From positions 2,232,001 to 2,296,000 of the forward strand of contig NZ_CP025429.1 in NCBI RefSeq assembly GCF_002848345.1: 64,000 nt of DNA, given 5' to 3'. The translations under genes were made by a program, and so were the position numbers. The stretch is from Chromobacterium sp. ATCC 53434. Its GTDB lineage: Bacteria > Pseudomonadota > Gammaproteobacteria > Burkholderiales > Chromobacteriaceae. Positions 9,461 to 19,267 of this stretch are shown here, piece after piece (the first letter of the stretch is position 1; each line of letters starts with the position of its first letter). Below the pieces are notes generated by a model. The model saw only the letters and a program-made list of their open reading frames with translations, was not told the origin of the DNA and did not search any database.

Positions 9461-10840
9461 TTAGAACACTTTCAGCCCTTTCAGCATCACCGCCAGAATC
9501 AACAGCGGCGAGACGAAGCGGAGCACGAAGAACAAGCCCCTCAGCAAGCGCTCGTTGCCCAGCGTCCCGCCGTTGCTCAGCGCGTCGCGGAAGCGGTCGA
9601 AGCCCCAGACCCAGCCGGTGAACAGGCACAGGCAGATGCCGCCCAGCGGCATCAGCACATTCGAGGTGATGAAGTCGAACAGGTCGAACAGCGTCATGCC
9701 GTGGATCTTGAAGTCCGCGGTCAGGCTGTTGGACAGCGCGCAACCGGCGCCGACCACGGCCAGCAGCAACAGATTGATCACGGTGGAGCGGACGCGGCTG
9801 ATGCCGAAGCGCTCGCTGAGCACCGACACCGGCACTTCCAGGATGGACAGCATCGCGCCGGTGGCGGCGATGGCGGCCAGCACGAAGAACACCACCATGA
9901 ACAGATGGCCCAGCGGCATGCTGGCGAATACCGCCGGAATGGTGATGAACAGCAGCGACGGACCGGCTTCCGGCTTGAAGCCGAAGGCGAACACCGCCGG
10001 GAAGATGGCGATGCCGGCCAGCAGCGACACGAACAGGTCGGCGCACATGACGCGGAAGGTCGTCAGCGGAATGTCCTGATCGTCGCGGAAGTAACTGCCA
10101 TAGGTGATCATCGTGCCCATGCCGATGGACAGTTTGAAGAAGGCCAGACCCATCGCCGTCAGCACTACCGCCGCGCTGATCTTGGAGAAGTCGGGCGTGA
10201 ACAGAAAGGCCAGGCCCTGGCCGGCGCCCGGCAGCATCAAGCTGCGCGCGCCGATGACGACCAGCAGCACGAACAGCAGCGGCATCAATTTCTTGGTCAC
10301 CGCCTCGATGCCCTTGGACACGCCCAGCAGCAGGATGCCGCCTATCAGCGCCAGCACCAGCCACTGCCACAGCAGCGACTGCAGCGGATCGGAAATCAGC
10401 GAGGAGAAGGCGTCCGACGTGACCTTGGGGTCGCGCGACAGGATCTCGCCGCCTATCGCCTTGAAGATGTAGGCGAACACCCAGGCCGCCACCTCGGAAT
10501 AGAAGGCCATGATCAGGAAGGCGGCGAACACGCCGAAAACGCCGACCAGCCACCACGGGCGCCCCGCCGGCCCCAGCTTGGCCAGCGTGGTCACGGCGTC
10601 GCGCTTGGCCTTGCGGCCCAGCATGATTTCGGAAATCATCACCGGCAGGCCGACCACCAGCGTGGCCAGCACATACACCACCAGGAAGCCGGCGCCGCCA
10701 TTGGTGCCGGTCAGATACGGAAACTTCCAAATATTGCCCAAGCCCACCGCCGAGCCCAGCGTCGCCGCCAGCACGCCGAAGCTGGACGTGAATCCGTCCC
10801 GCGACTTCGCCTCTCCACCCGATTTCGATTTGTCCTGCAT
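9461..10840 (-). CDS. sodium-dependent symporter, NSS (SNF) family
   Basis: A 459-residue integral membrane protein with about 11-12 helices. The NSS signature is near the N-terminus: FGVLAATLGSAVGLGNIWKFPYLTGTNGGAGF (residues 21-52) holds the GNIWKFPY unwound-TM1 segment that binds Na+ and substrate. Bacterial NSS members co-transport amino acids (tryptophan, tyrosine, leucine) with Na+. Substrate is not readable from the sequence, though the tyrB neighbour makes an aromatic amino acid a reasonable guess. It is monocistronic with a leader that contains an inverted repeat at 10864-10891. Confidence 0.93.
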   Translation of the reverse strand: MQDKSKSGGEAKSRDGFTSSFGVLAATLGSAVGLGNIWKFPYLTGTNGGAGFLVVYVLATLVVGLPVMISEIMLGRKAKRDAVTTLAKLGPAGRPWWLVGVFGVFAAFLIMAFYSEVAAWVFAYIFKAIGGEILSRDPKVTSDAFSSLISDPLQSLLWQWLVLALIGGILLLGVSKGIEAVTKKLMPLLFVLLVVIGARSLMLPGAGQGLAFLFTPDFSKISAAVVLTAMGLAFFKLSIGMGTMITYGSYFRDDQDIPLTTFRVMCADLFVSLLAGIAIFPAVFAFGFKPEAGPSLLFITIPAVFASMPLGHLFMVVFFVLAAIAATGAMLSILEVPVSVLSERFGISRVRSTVINLLLLAVVGAGCALSNSLTADFKIHGMTLFDLFDFITSNVLMPLGGICLCLFTGWVWGFDRFRDALSNGGTLGNERLLRGLFFVLRFVSPLLILAVMLKGLKVF

Positions 10841-10863
10841 ATTGTTCTCTCGCTAATGTAACG

Positions 10864-10891
10864 AGCCCGCGCGGAAATCTCCGAGCGGGCT
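10864..10891. repeat. inverted repeat in the symporter leader
   Basis: AGCCCGC (10864-10870) and GCGGGCT (10885-10891) form a 7-bp stem with a 14-base loop, 24 bases upstream of the symporter start. On plus it is followed by TTCTTTT and looks like a terminator, but no plus gene precedes it. On minus it would fold in the symporter 5' leader. Confidence 0.5.
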
Positions 10892-11039
10892 TCTTTTGGA
10901 GCCGGCAACAAAACCATGGTGTCGCGGCGCGCCAGGCTCGGGCGCGCTGCGTGATATTGTTGGCGGCTCGTCGACCTTCGATGCTACCGGGGCAGGATTT
11001 TGAGGCCTAACGCTGATACAGGCAAAGCATTTTTTAGGT

Positions 11040-12206
11040 CTATTTGATTAACTTGTTAGCCAGCGCCCCCAGCCAGTCGTAGCAGGCCTGCAGTTGCGAC
11101 GCTTCGATATACTCGTCCGGACGATGCGCCTGCTCGATCGAGCCCGGGCCCAGCACCACGCAGGGCATGCCGGCCTGGCTGAACAGCCCCGCCTCGGTGG
11201 TATAGGCGACGCCGGACCCGCCGTCGCAGCCGCACAGGCTGGCGACATACTGGCGAATGGCCGAAGCCGGGTCCGACTCGAAGGCCGGACTGTACACCGC
11301 CGGCTCGATGACGATGTCGGCCTCCGGCGCCACCTCCCGCATCTCCAGCAGCAGATTGGCGGCGTAGTCCGACACCGACGACACCAGGCGCTGCGGATCG
11401 TCGCCCGGCAGCCAGCGGCACTCGAACATGAACTCGCAGTCGGCCGGCACGATATTGCAGGCGATGCCGCCATGCACCAGGCCGGTCTGCATCGTGGTGA
11501 ACGGCACATCATATAAGGACTGTCGATGACCGAACGCCGCCTCGGCGTCGGCCAGCTTGCGGATGTGGGTGATCAGCCGGGCGGCGTACTCGATGGCGTT
11601 GACGCCCTGAGGGGTCAGCGACGAGTGCGCCGCCCTGCCCTTCACCTTGCAACGATAATGGGCGATGCCCTTGTGGGCGATCACCGGCCGCATCGAAGTC
11701 GGCTCCCCGACCAGGCAGCCGGCGATGTCTTCTCCATCGGTGAGCAAGGCGTCGATCAGGCGCCCGACGCCGAGGCAGCCGACCTCTTCGTCGTAGGACA
11801 GCGCGATGCCTATGCCCTGAGCCAGCTTGCCGTCGGCCGCCAGCGCGACGAACAACGGCACCCGCGCCAGCACGCAGGCGATGAAGCCCTTCATGTCGGC
11901 GCTGCCGCGCCCGTACAAGCGGCCGTCGTCGCCATCGCTGAGCTCGAACGGCGGCTTGCTCCAGTCCTGGCCATCGACCGGCACCACGTCGGTATGGCCG
12001 GACAGCACGATCAACGGCTGCCCGGGCGCGCCGATGCGCGCGAACAGATTGGCCTTGCCGCCGTCGTCGTTGTACGTCAGCCGGCTGGCGATGCCGAAGC
12101 CGGCCAGATAGGCCTGGACCCACTCGATCAGCTGCAGGTTGGAATAACGGCTGGTGGTGTCGAAGCGGATCAGTTCGGCCAGCAGGCTTCGAGCGTCGTT
12201 AGGCAT
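11040..12206 (-). CDS. argE: acetylornithine deacetylase (M20 family)
   Basis: A 388-residue M20 zinc amidohydrolase from the ATG at 12206, chosen for an AGGA 7 bases upstream and because an in-frame extension to 12317 has no family-like content. Metal-site motifs are LSGHTDVVPVDG (H71), YGRGSADMKGF and SYDEEVGCLG (catalytic Glu pair). HKGIAHYRCKVKGRAAHSS marks the dimerisation domain. It hydrolyses N-acetylornithine to ornithine in arginine synthesis. Length and motifs fit ArgE better than DapE. It is divergent from ffs, whose promoter lies in the shared intergenic region. Confidence 0.92.
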   Translation of the reverse strand: MPNDARSLLAELIRFDTTSRYSNLQLIEWVQAYLAGFGIASRLTYNDDGGKANLFARIGAPGQPLIVLSGHTDVVPVDGQDWSKPPFELSDGDDGRLYGRGSADMKGFIACVLARVPLFVALAADGKLAQGIGIALSYDEEVGCLGVGRLIDALLTDGEDIAGCLVGEPTSMRPVIAHKGIAHYRCKVKGRAAHSSLTPQGVNAIEYAARLITHIRKLADAEAAFGHRQSLYDVPFTTMQTGLVHGGIACNIVPADCEFMFECRWLPGDDPQRLVSSVSDYAANLLLEMREVAPEADIVIEPAVYSPAFESDPASAIRQYVASLCGCDGGSGVAYTTEAGLFSQAGMPCVVLGPGSIEQAHRPDEYIEASQLQACYDWLGALANKLIK

Positions 12207-12302
12207 GGGCAATCCTGTCGGTAGCGGTATCGGCAGAGTCTGCACCCGCCGTGCCCGGCAGGCAATAGCAGCCTCGGCGGCATCATTCCGCACAAAAAAT
12301 GC

Positions 12303-12331
12303 TTGGCAAATAGCCAATCATTAGATAGAAT
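12303..12331 (+). promoter_or_regulatory. sigma70-type promoter for 4.5S RNA
   Basis: TTGGCA (12303-12308) and TAGAAT (12326-12331) are separated by 17 bases, placing the start about 7-14 bases downstream, at the beginning of the SRP RNA helix. Confidence 0.65.
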
Positions 12332-12344
12332 TCGTTCTCTCTAT

Positions 12345-12445
12345 GGCGGGCCTCCCCGCATTGCACGGTAGCGAACCTGGTCAGGTCCGGAAGGAAGCAG
12401 CCACAGTTATTTAGTGCAAGTGCCGGGGGTTGGGCTCGCCACCCC
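12345..12445 (+). ncRNA. ffs: 4.5S signal recognition particle RNA (small bacterial SRP RNA)
   Basis: The region contains the invariant SRP core: GAACCTGGTCAGG, then TCCGGAAGGAAGCAGCC with the GGAA tetraloop. The ends pair (GGCGGGCC at 12345 with GGGCTCGCC at 12432-12440, plus CATTGCAC with GTGCAAGTG) to form the single long hairpin of the small bacterial form, about 100 nt. A T6 tract follows at 12457-12462. The RNA binds Ffh and targets nascent membrane proteins to FtsY. The exact 5' and 3' ends are estimates. Confidence 0.96.
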
Positions 12446-12550
12446 TCCCTTCTCCGTTTTTTGCTCAGTACAATTGCAAAATTGCGACACTTTTTCAGCC
12501 ATATTACGTCGTCCAGAATCAATTCCATTGTCCTTGACGATTAGATTCCG

Positions 12551-12583
12551 CTAACATTAGCAAAGCTGAATTTTCAAATTCAT
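12551..12583. promoter_or_regulatory. two adjacent palindromes upstream of the XRE regulator
   Basis: GCTAA-CA-TTAGC (12551-12562) and TGAATTT-TC-AAATTCA (12568-12583) lie 5 bases apart in an AT-rich intergenic stretch, about 125 bases before the small HTH gene. They have the size of repressor operators; autoregulation by the adjacent HTH protein is possible but inferred. Confidence 0.45.
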
Positions 12584-12708
12584 GGAACTTCACTAATTTC
12601 CCTGCATCATAAATATTCCTGTTGGATTTTTTTTGCTATTTTTAATAAGCAGGGCGAAGTCCTAAAAAAATATTAGAACCATTTGTTTCAGATACGAGAG
12701 GAACACTC

Positions 12709-13032
12709 ATGAAACTGTTTGAAAAAATCCCGAATCCGCGGGAGATTCGCCGCAAGCTGGGCCTGAACCAACAAGAGTTCTGGAGCCGCATCGGCGTGAC
12801 CCAGTCTGGCGGCTCCCGCTACGAAAGCGGCCGCAACATGCCGAAACCGGTCCGCGAGCTGCTGCGCCTGGTGCACGTCGAGCAGATCGACCTGTCCAAG
12901 GTCCGCCGCGAGGACTTCGAGATCGTCGAATACCTGAAGGAAACCCACCCCGATCTGTACAAGAGCCTGCGCAAAGCGGTTCGTACCAAGATCGAGGCTC
13001 AGGAAGGCGGCGCGGAAGTCGCAGCCGGCTAA
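12709..13032 (+). CDS. small XRE-type helix-turn-helix regulator
   Basis: A 107-residue protein with a Cro/C1-type HTH at about 10-57 (REIRRKLGLNQQEFWSRIGVTQSGGSRYESGRNMPKPVRELL). QQEFWSRIGVTQSGGSRYE replaces the usual SQEELA...S.WERG pattern but aligns with it. The C-terminus (KETHPDLYKSLRKAVRTKIEAQ) is a charged helix. No toxin-like gene is adjacent, and the upstream region is unusually AT-rich with two palindromes. A strong SD (GAGAGGAAC) precedes the start. Targets are unknown. Confidence 0.88.
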   Translation: MKLFEKIPNPREIRRKLGLNQQEFWSRIGVTQSGGSRYESGRNMPKPVRELLRLVHVEQIDLSKVRREDFEIVEYLKETHPDLYKSLRKAVRTKIEAQEGGAEVAAG

Positions 13033-13050
13033 GCGCCCTCCCCCGCAAGA

Positions 13051-13084
13051 AAGCCAGCCGAGCAATGCCCGGCTGGCTTTTTTA
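13051..13084 (+). terminator. terminator of the XRE regulator gene
   Basis: A 9-bp stem (AGCCAGCCG / CGGCTGGCT) with an 8-9-base loop is followed by TTTTTT, 19 bases after the stop. Confidence 0.9.
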
Positions 13085-13163
13085 TCGCCCGAATGTCGGA
13101 CAAGGCCGCACCCGCCCGACGGCGGCCCCGCCATCGGCTCGCCGCGGCGAATATGGCAAGCGG

Positions 13164-13613
13164 CTAGTCTTCCGGCGTGCGGAGCAATAATACCGGCATA
13201 TCCGCCACCTTCAGCAGGCCTTCCGCGACGCTGCCCATTAGCAGGTGCATCAGCCCGCCCAGGCCGTGCGTGCCCATCACGATCAGATCCGCGCCCCAAT
13301 CGGAGGCGTCGCCGGACAGCACGGCCGCGATCTTGTCGCCCCAACTCTCCAGTATCTTGCACTCGGGCTCGACGCCTAACGCCCGAGCGCGCTCGCCGGC
13401 CTGCCCCAGCACCTGCTCGCCGGCCTGCTTGATCGACTTCTGCAACTCGGTCGCATCGAGAAACTCGGTGCCGCCCCAGCCGAACTGGGCCAGATCGACC
13501 ACGTGGACCAGCTTGATCGACGAGCCGAAGATCTTGGCCAGCTTGCACGCCTCGTTCAACGCCAGGTTGGAGGTATCGCTGTCGTCCACGGGAACAAAGA
13601 TTCTCTGGTACAT
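13164..13613 (-). CDS. universal stress protein, UspA family
   Basis: A 149-residue single-domain Usp fold. The ATP-binding signature G-x2-G-x9-G-S is at GTHGLGGLMHLLMGSV near residues 114-129, and the N-terminal strand MYQRIFVPVDDSDTS holds the Asp that contacts adenine. Such proteins bind ATP as dimers and act in stress survival; a biochemical role cannot be assigned. It is monocistronic and divergent from the thioesterase-TerB-MoxR-xerC cluster, with 117 bases between the two starts. Confidence 0.94.
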   Translation of the reverse strand: MYQRIFVPVDDSDTSNLALNEACKLAKIFGSSIKLVHVVDLAQFGWGGTEFLDATELQKSIKQAGEQVLGQAGERARALGVEPECKILESWGDKIAAVLSGDASDWGADLIVMGTHGLGGLMHLLMGSVAEGLLKVADMPVLLLRTPED

Positions 13614-13730
13614 GATGTTCCACTCCTATGAAAGAGGGCATGTCCTCAGTCTATCAAATCCTGCCGGCCTGCGTTTGACAGCCGCCGGCTTTGTTTGACA
13701 TAAATGCCATGTCGCACTCGGAGAGCCCAT

Positions 13731-14159
13731 ATGGCCCGCATCGAACTGGCCCTGCCGGAACGCTTCGTATTCGAGACCTGTCTCGATGTCGGCATCGGCG
13801 ACATCAACTACGCCGGCCACCTCGGCAACGACGCCATGCTGCGCCTGGCTCACGAGGCCAGGATACGGTTGCTGAAACACCTGGGCTATCCGCACGAATT
13901 GCAGGTCGAGGGACTGGGCCTGGTGGTGGCCGACATCGCCGCCTGCTACAAGGCGGAGGCCTTTCACGGCGACAGACTGCGCTTCCGGATCGGCATCGCC
14001 GACCCCAGCCGCCACGGACTGGATCTGATTTATCAGGCAGTCGATGACAACAGCGGTACAGAAGTGGCAAGATTGAAAACAGGTATCGTCTTTTTCGACT
14101 ACCGGATACGCAAGATCGCCCATATGCCGGAAGCCTTTTCCGGGAAGCTCAGCCAATAG
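13731..14159 (+). CDS. acyl-CoA thioesterase-like hotdog protein
   Basis: A 142-residue hotdog-fold protein from the ATG at 13731, preceded by GGAG at 7 bases; a start 27 bases upstream is in frame but lacks this. The segment IGDINYAGHLGNDAMLRLAHEARIRLLKHLG matches the 4-hydroxybenzoyl-CoA thioesterase-type active-site helix, where an Asp or Asn near the N-terminus normally serves catalysis (D-x-N-Y-A-G-H-L here). The acyl substrate is unknown. It precedes the TerB-like gene by 18 bases, suggesting an operon with terB-moxR-xerC. Confidence 0.85.
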   Translation: MARIELALPERFVFETCLDVGIGDINYAGHLGNDAMLRLAHEARIRLLKHLGYPHELQVEGLGLVVADIAACYKAEAFHGDRLRFRIGIADPSRHGLDLIYQAVDDNSGTEVARLKTGIVFFDYRIRKIAHMPEAFSGKLSQ

Positions 14160-14177
14160 CAAACAAGGAATGGCGCC

Positions 14178-14591
14178 ATGAGACACTACCCGCCCAACAG
14201 CCCGGAGGCGATGGCCAGACTCCTGGCCATGTTCATGATCACCGATGGCAACATGGATCCGCGCGAACTGGAGTTGCTGGAAAAACTGCATGTCTACCAT
14301 TTGATCAATCTGCCTCGCAAACAGTTCTCCCAGGTGTTCCGAGACCTGTGCAACGACATTTCCGACGAGGCCGGCGACGACGGTTCGATCCGCCTGCTCG
14401 ACCGCGAACGGATAGACAATCTGCTGGCCGAGGTGACCGACCGCCGCAAACGCATCCTGACCTGCGTGCTGGCGATGGACATCAGCAAGTCGGACGGCAC
14501 CATCAGCGACAGCGAAATGGCGCTGCTGAGCCATATGATGAAGAGCTGGGGCGTCACGCTGGACGACCTGGCGCGGGAATTCACCCGCTAA
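14178..14591 (+). CDS. TerB-like (tellurite resistance TerB/DjlA-type) helical protein
   Basis: A 137-residue all-helical protein with the TerB acidic repeats: MFMITDGNMDPRELELLEKL near the N-terminus and CVLAMDISKSDGTISDSEMALLSHM near residues 95-120. The D-G-N/T-x2-x-E pattern recalls a metal-binding helix pair. TerB domains occur in tellurite/stress systems and in DjlA. Here it is followed by a MoxR ATPase rather than TerC/D/E, so a tellurite role is not implied. SD AAGGA precedes the start. Confidence 0.8.
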   Translation: MRHYPPNSPEAMARLLAMFMITDGNMDPRELELLEKLHVYHLINLPRKQFSQVFRDLCNDISDEAGDDGSIRLLDRERIDNLLAEVTDRRKRILTCVLAMDISKSDGTISDSEMALLSHMMKSWGVTLDDLAREFTR

Positions 14592-14660
14592 TTTCCCGGG
14601 CGGCCCGTAGCCGGCGCCGCCCTTTCGATCACTCACAATCCCGTACCACAGCCTATCCCG

Positions 14661-15512
14661 ATGACTACCCGCTTTACCGGCACCGAACGCTATATCGCCA
14701 CCGACGATCTGATGATGGCCGTCAACGCCTCCATCGCCCTGCAACGCCCGCTGCTGATCAAGGGCGAACCGGGCACCGGCAAGACCATGCTGGCCGAAGA
14801 AGTGGCCGCCAGCCTTGGTCGGGAATTGATCATCTGGCCGATCAAATCCACCACCAAGGCTCAGCACGGCCTGTACGAATACGACGCGGTATCGCGGCTG
14901 CGCGACTCGCAGCTGGGCGACGCCAAGGTGCACGACATCGCCAACTACATCGTCAAGGGCAAGCTGTGGCAGGCCTTCGAGGCCGACACGGCGCCGGTGT
15001 TGCTGATAGATGAGATAGACAAGGCTGACATCGAATTCCCCAACGACCTGCTGCGCGAACTGGACCAGATGGAATTCTTCGTCCACGAGACCCAGCAGTT
15101 CGTCCGGGCGCGCCAGCGCCCCATCATCATCATCACTTCCAACAACGAGAAGGAGCTGCCGGATGCCTTCCTGCGCCGCTGCTTCTTCCATTACATCCGC
15201 TTTCCCGAGCCGGAGACGATGCAGGCCATCGTCGACGTGCACTTTCCCGACATCCGCCAGCAGCTGGTCAAGCAGGCGCTGGAAGTGTTCTTCTCCATCC
15301 GCGAGCTGCCCGGCCTGAAAAAGAAACCTACCACCTCGGAACTGCTGGACTGGCTGAAACTGCTGGTCGGCGAGGCGGTCGCGCCGGATGAGCTGGCCGC
15401 TCGCCATGCGCAGAGCGCGCCGCCGCCGCTGGCCGGCGCGCTGCTGAAAAACGAGCAGGACCTGCAGTTGTTCGAGCGGCTGATGCAGATGGCGCGGCTG
15501 CGCCGGGGCTGA
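14661..15512 (+). CDS. MoxR-family AAA+ ATPase
   Basis: A 283-residue AAA+ protein: Walker A GEPGTGKT (35-42), Walker B VLLIDEIDKAD (about 112-122), sensor 1 IIITSNNEKELPDAFLRRCFF (arginine-finger-like RRC) and a C-terminal lid. MoxR ATPases are chaperone-like and usually sit next to a von Willebrand A protein (CoxE) they activate, with metal insertion as a common task. No VWA gene follows here: xerC starts one base after the stop. The partner must be elsewhere or absent. TerB and thioesterase genes precede it. Confidence 0.92.
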   Translation: MTTRFTGTERYIATDDLMMAVNASIALQRPLLIKGEPGTGKTMLAEEVAASLGRELIIWPIKSTTKAQHGLYEYDAVSRLRDSQLGDAKVHDIANYIVKGKLWQAFEADTAPVLLIDEIDKADIEFPNDLLRELDQMEFFVHETQQFVRARQRPIIIITSNNEKELPDAFLRRCFFHYIRFPEPETMQAIVDVHFPDIRQQLVKQALEVFFSIRELPGLKKKPTTSELLDWLKLLVGEAVAPDELAARHAQSAPPPLAGALLKNEQDLQLFERLMQMARLRRG

Positions 15513-15513
15513 C

Positions 15514-16410
15514 GTGGGCGATGAATGGGTCGACCGCTTCGCCGCCCACCTGACGGTGGCCGGCCGCAGCCCGCACACGCTGGCCGCCTACCGCGCCGAT
15601 CTCGCGCTGCTGCAGGACTTGCTGCAAGCGGTGCCGCTGCGCGACGCCGGCGCGACCGATCTGCGCAAGGCGCTGGCCCGGCTGCACGCCCAGGGCCTGG
15701 GCAGCCGCAGCCTGGCGCGGCGACTGTCCTCCTGGCGCAGCTTCTACCACTGGCTGCAGCAGGGCCTGCTGCGCGACGACAATCCCGCCGCCGGCCTGCG
15801 CCCGCCCAAGCGCGACAAGCTGCTGCCAAAGGCGCTGCCGGTCGACGGCGCCGCCGCGCTGCTGGACCGGATCGACGGAGACGGCGAACTGGACGTCCGC
15901 GACCGCGCGCTGTTCGAGCTGGTCTACAGCTGCGGCCTGCGGCTGTCGGAAACGGTGGGTTTGAATCTTCAGGATGTCGACTTTTCCGATCAGCTGCTGC
16001 GCATACATGGCAAGGGCGGCAAGACCAGACTGGTCCCGATAGGCGCCGAGGCGGCGCTCAGGCTGCGGCAGTGGCTGGCGTTGAGGCAGGCGTCCACCGA
16101 CGAGGCCGCGCTGTTCACCGGCCGCCATGGCAGGCGACTGGGCGGGCGCCAGGTGGAAAAGCGGCTGCGCGACTGGGCGATCAAGACCGGTGCCGATCAG
16201 CATGTGCATCCGCACATGCTGCGCCACTCCTTCGCCTCGCACCTGCTGCAGTCGTCGGGCGATCTGCGCGCGGTGCAGGAGCTGCTCGGCCACGCCAATC
16301 TGTCCAGCACCCAGATCTACACCGCGCTGGATTTCCAGCACCTGGCCAAGGTGTACGACAACGCCCATCCGCGGGCGCGCAAGGGGCGCAAACCCGATGA
16401 CGAGGACTAG
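15514..16410 (+). CDS. xerC: tyrosine recombinase XerC
   Basis: A 298-residue site-specific recombinase resolving chromosome dimers at dif with XerD. All catalytic residues are visible: R143 (GLRLSE), K170 (GKGGKTR), H234 and R237 (HPHMLRHS), H260 (LLGHANLSS) and Y269 (QIYTALDF). The C-terminal LDFQHLAKVYDNAHPRA is diagnostic of XerC over XerD. The start is GTG, one base after the MoxR stop. It is a housekeeping recombinase rather than a mobile-element integrase. It converges with pncC, overlapping by 4 bp. Confidence 0.95.
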   Translation: MGDEWVDRFAAHLTVAGRSPHTLAAYRADLALLQDLLQAVPLRDAGATDLRKALARLHAQGLGSRSLARRLSSWRSFYHWLQQGLLRDDNPAAGLRPPKRDKLLPKALPVDGAAALLDRIDGDGELDVRDRALFELVYSCGLRLSETVGLNLQDVDFSDQLLRIHGKGGKTRLVPIGAEAALRLRQWLALRQASTDEAALFTGRHGRRLGGRQVEKRLRDWAIKTGADQHVHPHMLRHSFASHLLQSSGDLRAVQELLGHANLSSTQIYTALDFQHLAKVYDNAHPRARKGRKPDDED

Positions 16411-16896
16411 GCCGCCCTGACGTGGCCCTGGATTCGCTCGATCAGCCGCGACAGGGCCTCCGCCGCGGCCTGCTCCCGCACCTGCTGGCGGTCGCCGGCG
16501 AAACGGCAGCTCCAGGCCTCGGTCTGGCCGCCCGGATGGGCGATGGCCAGCCAGACCAGGCCCACCGGCTTCTCCGGCGTGCCGCCGTCCGGTCCGGCGA
16601 TGCCGGACACCGCCACCGCCCAGTCGGCGTCGGCCAGCGCCTGGCCGCCGGCCGCCATCTCGTGCACGACCAGCTCGCTGACCGCCCCGTGGTTCATCAA
16701 CGACGACGCCTGCACGCCGAGCAACTGCTGCTTGGCCTGATTGCCGTAGCTGACCACGCCGTGGCTGAACCAGGCGGAGCTGCCCGGCACATCGGTGATC
16801 GCCGCGGCGATCAGCCCGCCGGTGCACGATTCGGCGGTCGCCACGCTCTCGCCGCGCGACAGCAAGGCCGCGCCCAGATCGGCGGCCAGTTGCCTG

Positions 16897-16907
<11 letters not shown>
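16407..16907 (-). CDS. pncC: nicotinamide-nucleotide amidase (CinA C-terminal domain)
   Basis: A 166-residue stand-alone CinA C-terminal domain. The ATAESCTGGLIAAAITDVPGSS segment (23-44) is the family hallmark and SGIAGPDGGTPEKPVGLVW (100-118) is the second conserved block. It converts NMN to nicotinate mononucleotide, a salvage step of NAD metabolism. Its start overlaps the 3' end of pgi by 11 bp, so it is the second gene of a pgi-pncC unit. Confidence 0.93.
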
Positions 16908-18549
<1,642 letters not shown>

Positions 18550-18581
18550 GTTTCCTGCCAAGAGGGATGAGGTGAACGCCG

Positions 18582-18610
18582 AAAAGGGCCGCCCGGATCC
18601 GGCCGGCCCT
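18582..18610 (-). terminator. terminator between orn and pgi
   Basis: On minus, a 7-bp stem (AGGGCCG / CGGCCCT) with a GC-rich 12-base loop is followed by TTTT. It sits 33 bases past the orn stop. Confidence 0.7.
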
Positions 18611-18642
18611 GCCGTCGCGACGATGGCCGCGCTTGTCGCTTC

Positions 18643-19188
18643 TTACAACTTCAGGAAGTGCTCGCGGTAATAGCGCATTTCCTCTATCGATTCCATGATG
18701 TCGGCCAGCGCCTCGTGCTTGCCGCGCTTGACCACGCCTTTGGCCACTTCCGGCTTCCAGCGCTTGCACAGCTCCTTCAGCGTGGAGACGTCCAGGTTGC
18801 GGTAATGGAAATAGGCTTCCAGCCTGGGCATCCAGCGCGCCATGAATCGGCGGTCCTGATGAATGGTGTTGCCGCACATCGGGCTGCCGCGCTCCGGCAC
18901 GTGCTGCGCCATGAAGTCCAGCAGCCGCTGCTCGGCCTCGGCCTCGTTGACGGCCGAGTTCTTCACCTTCTCGATCAGGCCGCTCTTGCCGTGGGTGTTC
19001 TTGTTCCAGTCGTCCATGCCGTCGAGGACGGCGTCGGACTGGTGGATCACCAGCACGGGGGATTCGGCCACCACGTTCAGGTTGCTGTCGGTGACAATCA
19101 TCGCCACTTCGATGATGCGGTCGCTGTCCGGACTCAGCCCCGTCATCTCCATGTCGAGCCAGATGAGGTTATTGGTATCTTGTGCCAT
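18643..19188 (-). CDS. orn: oligoribonuclease (DEDDh 3'-5' exonuclease)
   Basis: A 181-residue exoribonuclease that degrades 2-5-mers (and pGpG) to mononucleotides; essential in many proteobacteria. DEDDh motifs are [20 protein letters not shown] (D12, E14), [12 protein letters not shown] (the Asp of exo II) and [10 protein letters not shown] (the His-x4-Asp of exo III). The start at 19188 gives [10 protein letters not shown]; upstream in-frame codons have no family content. It is divergent from the M48 protease gene with 79 bases between starts. Confidence 0.97.
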   Translation of the reverse strand: MAQDTNNLIWLDMEMTGLSPDSDRIIEVAMIVTDSNLNVVAESPVLVIHQSDAVLDGMDDWNKNTHGKSGLIEKVKNSAVNEAEAEQRLLDFMAQHVPERGSPMCGNTIHQDRRFMARWMPRLEAYFHYRNLDVSTLKELCKRWKPEVAKGVVKRGKHEALADIMESIEEMRYYREHFLKL

Positions 19189-19267
19189 ACTAGTCAATCT
19201 TTGGAAAACCCTGCCATTTTCCTTCATTGCCGCCCGCGCGGCAAACCCGATACCTGCACGGACACCC

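Noticed and set aside
15514..16410. XerC as part of a mobile element
   Set aside because: It has the XerC C-terminal signature and housekeeping context; no att or cargo is nearby.
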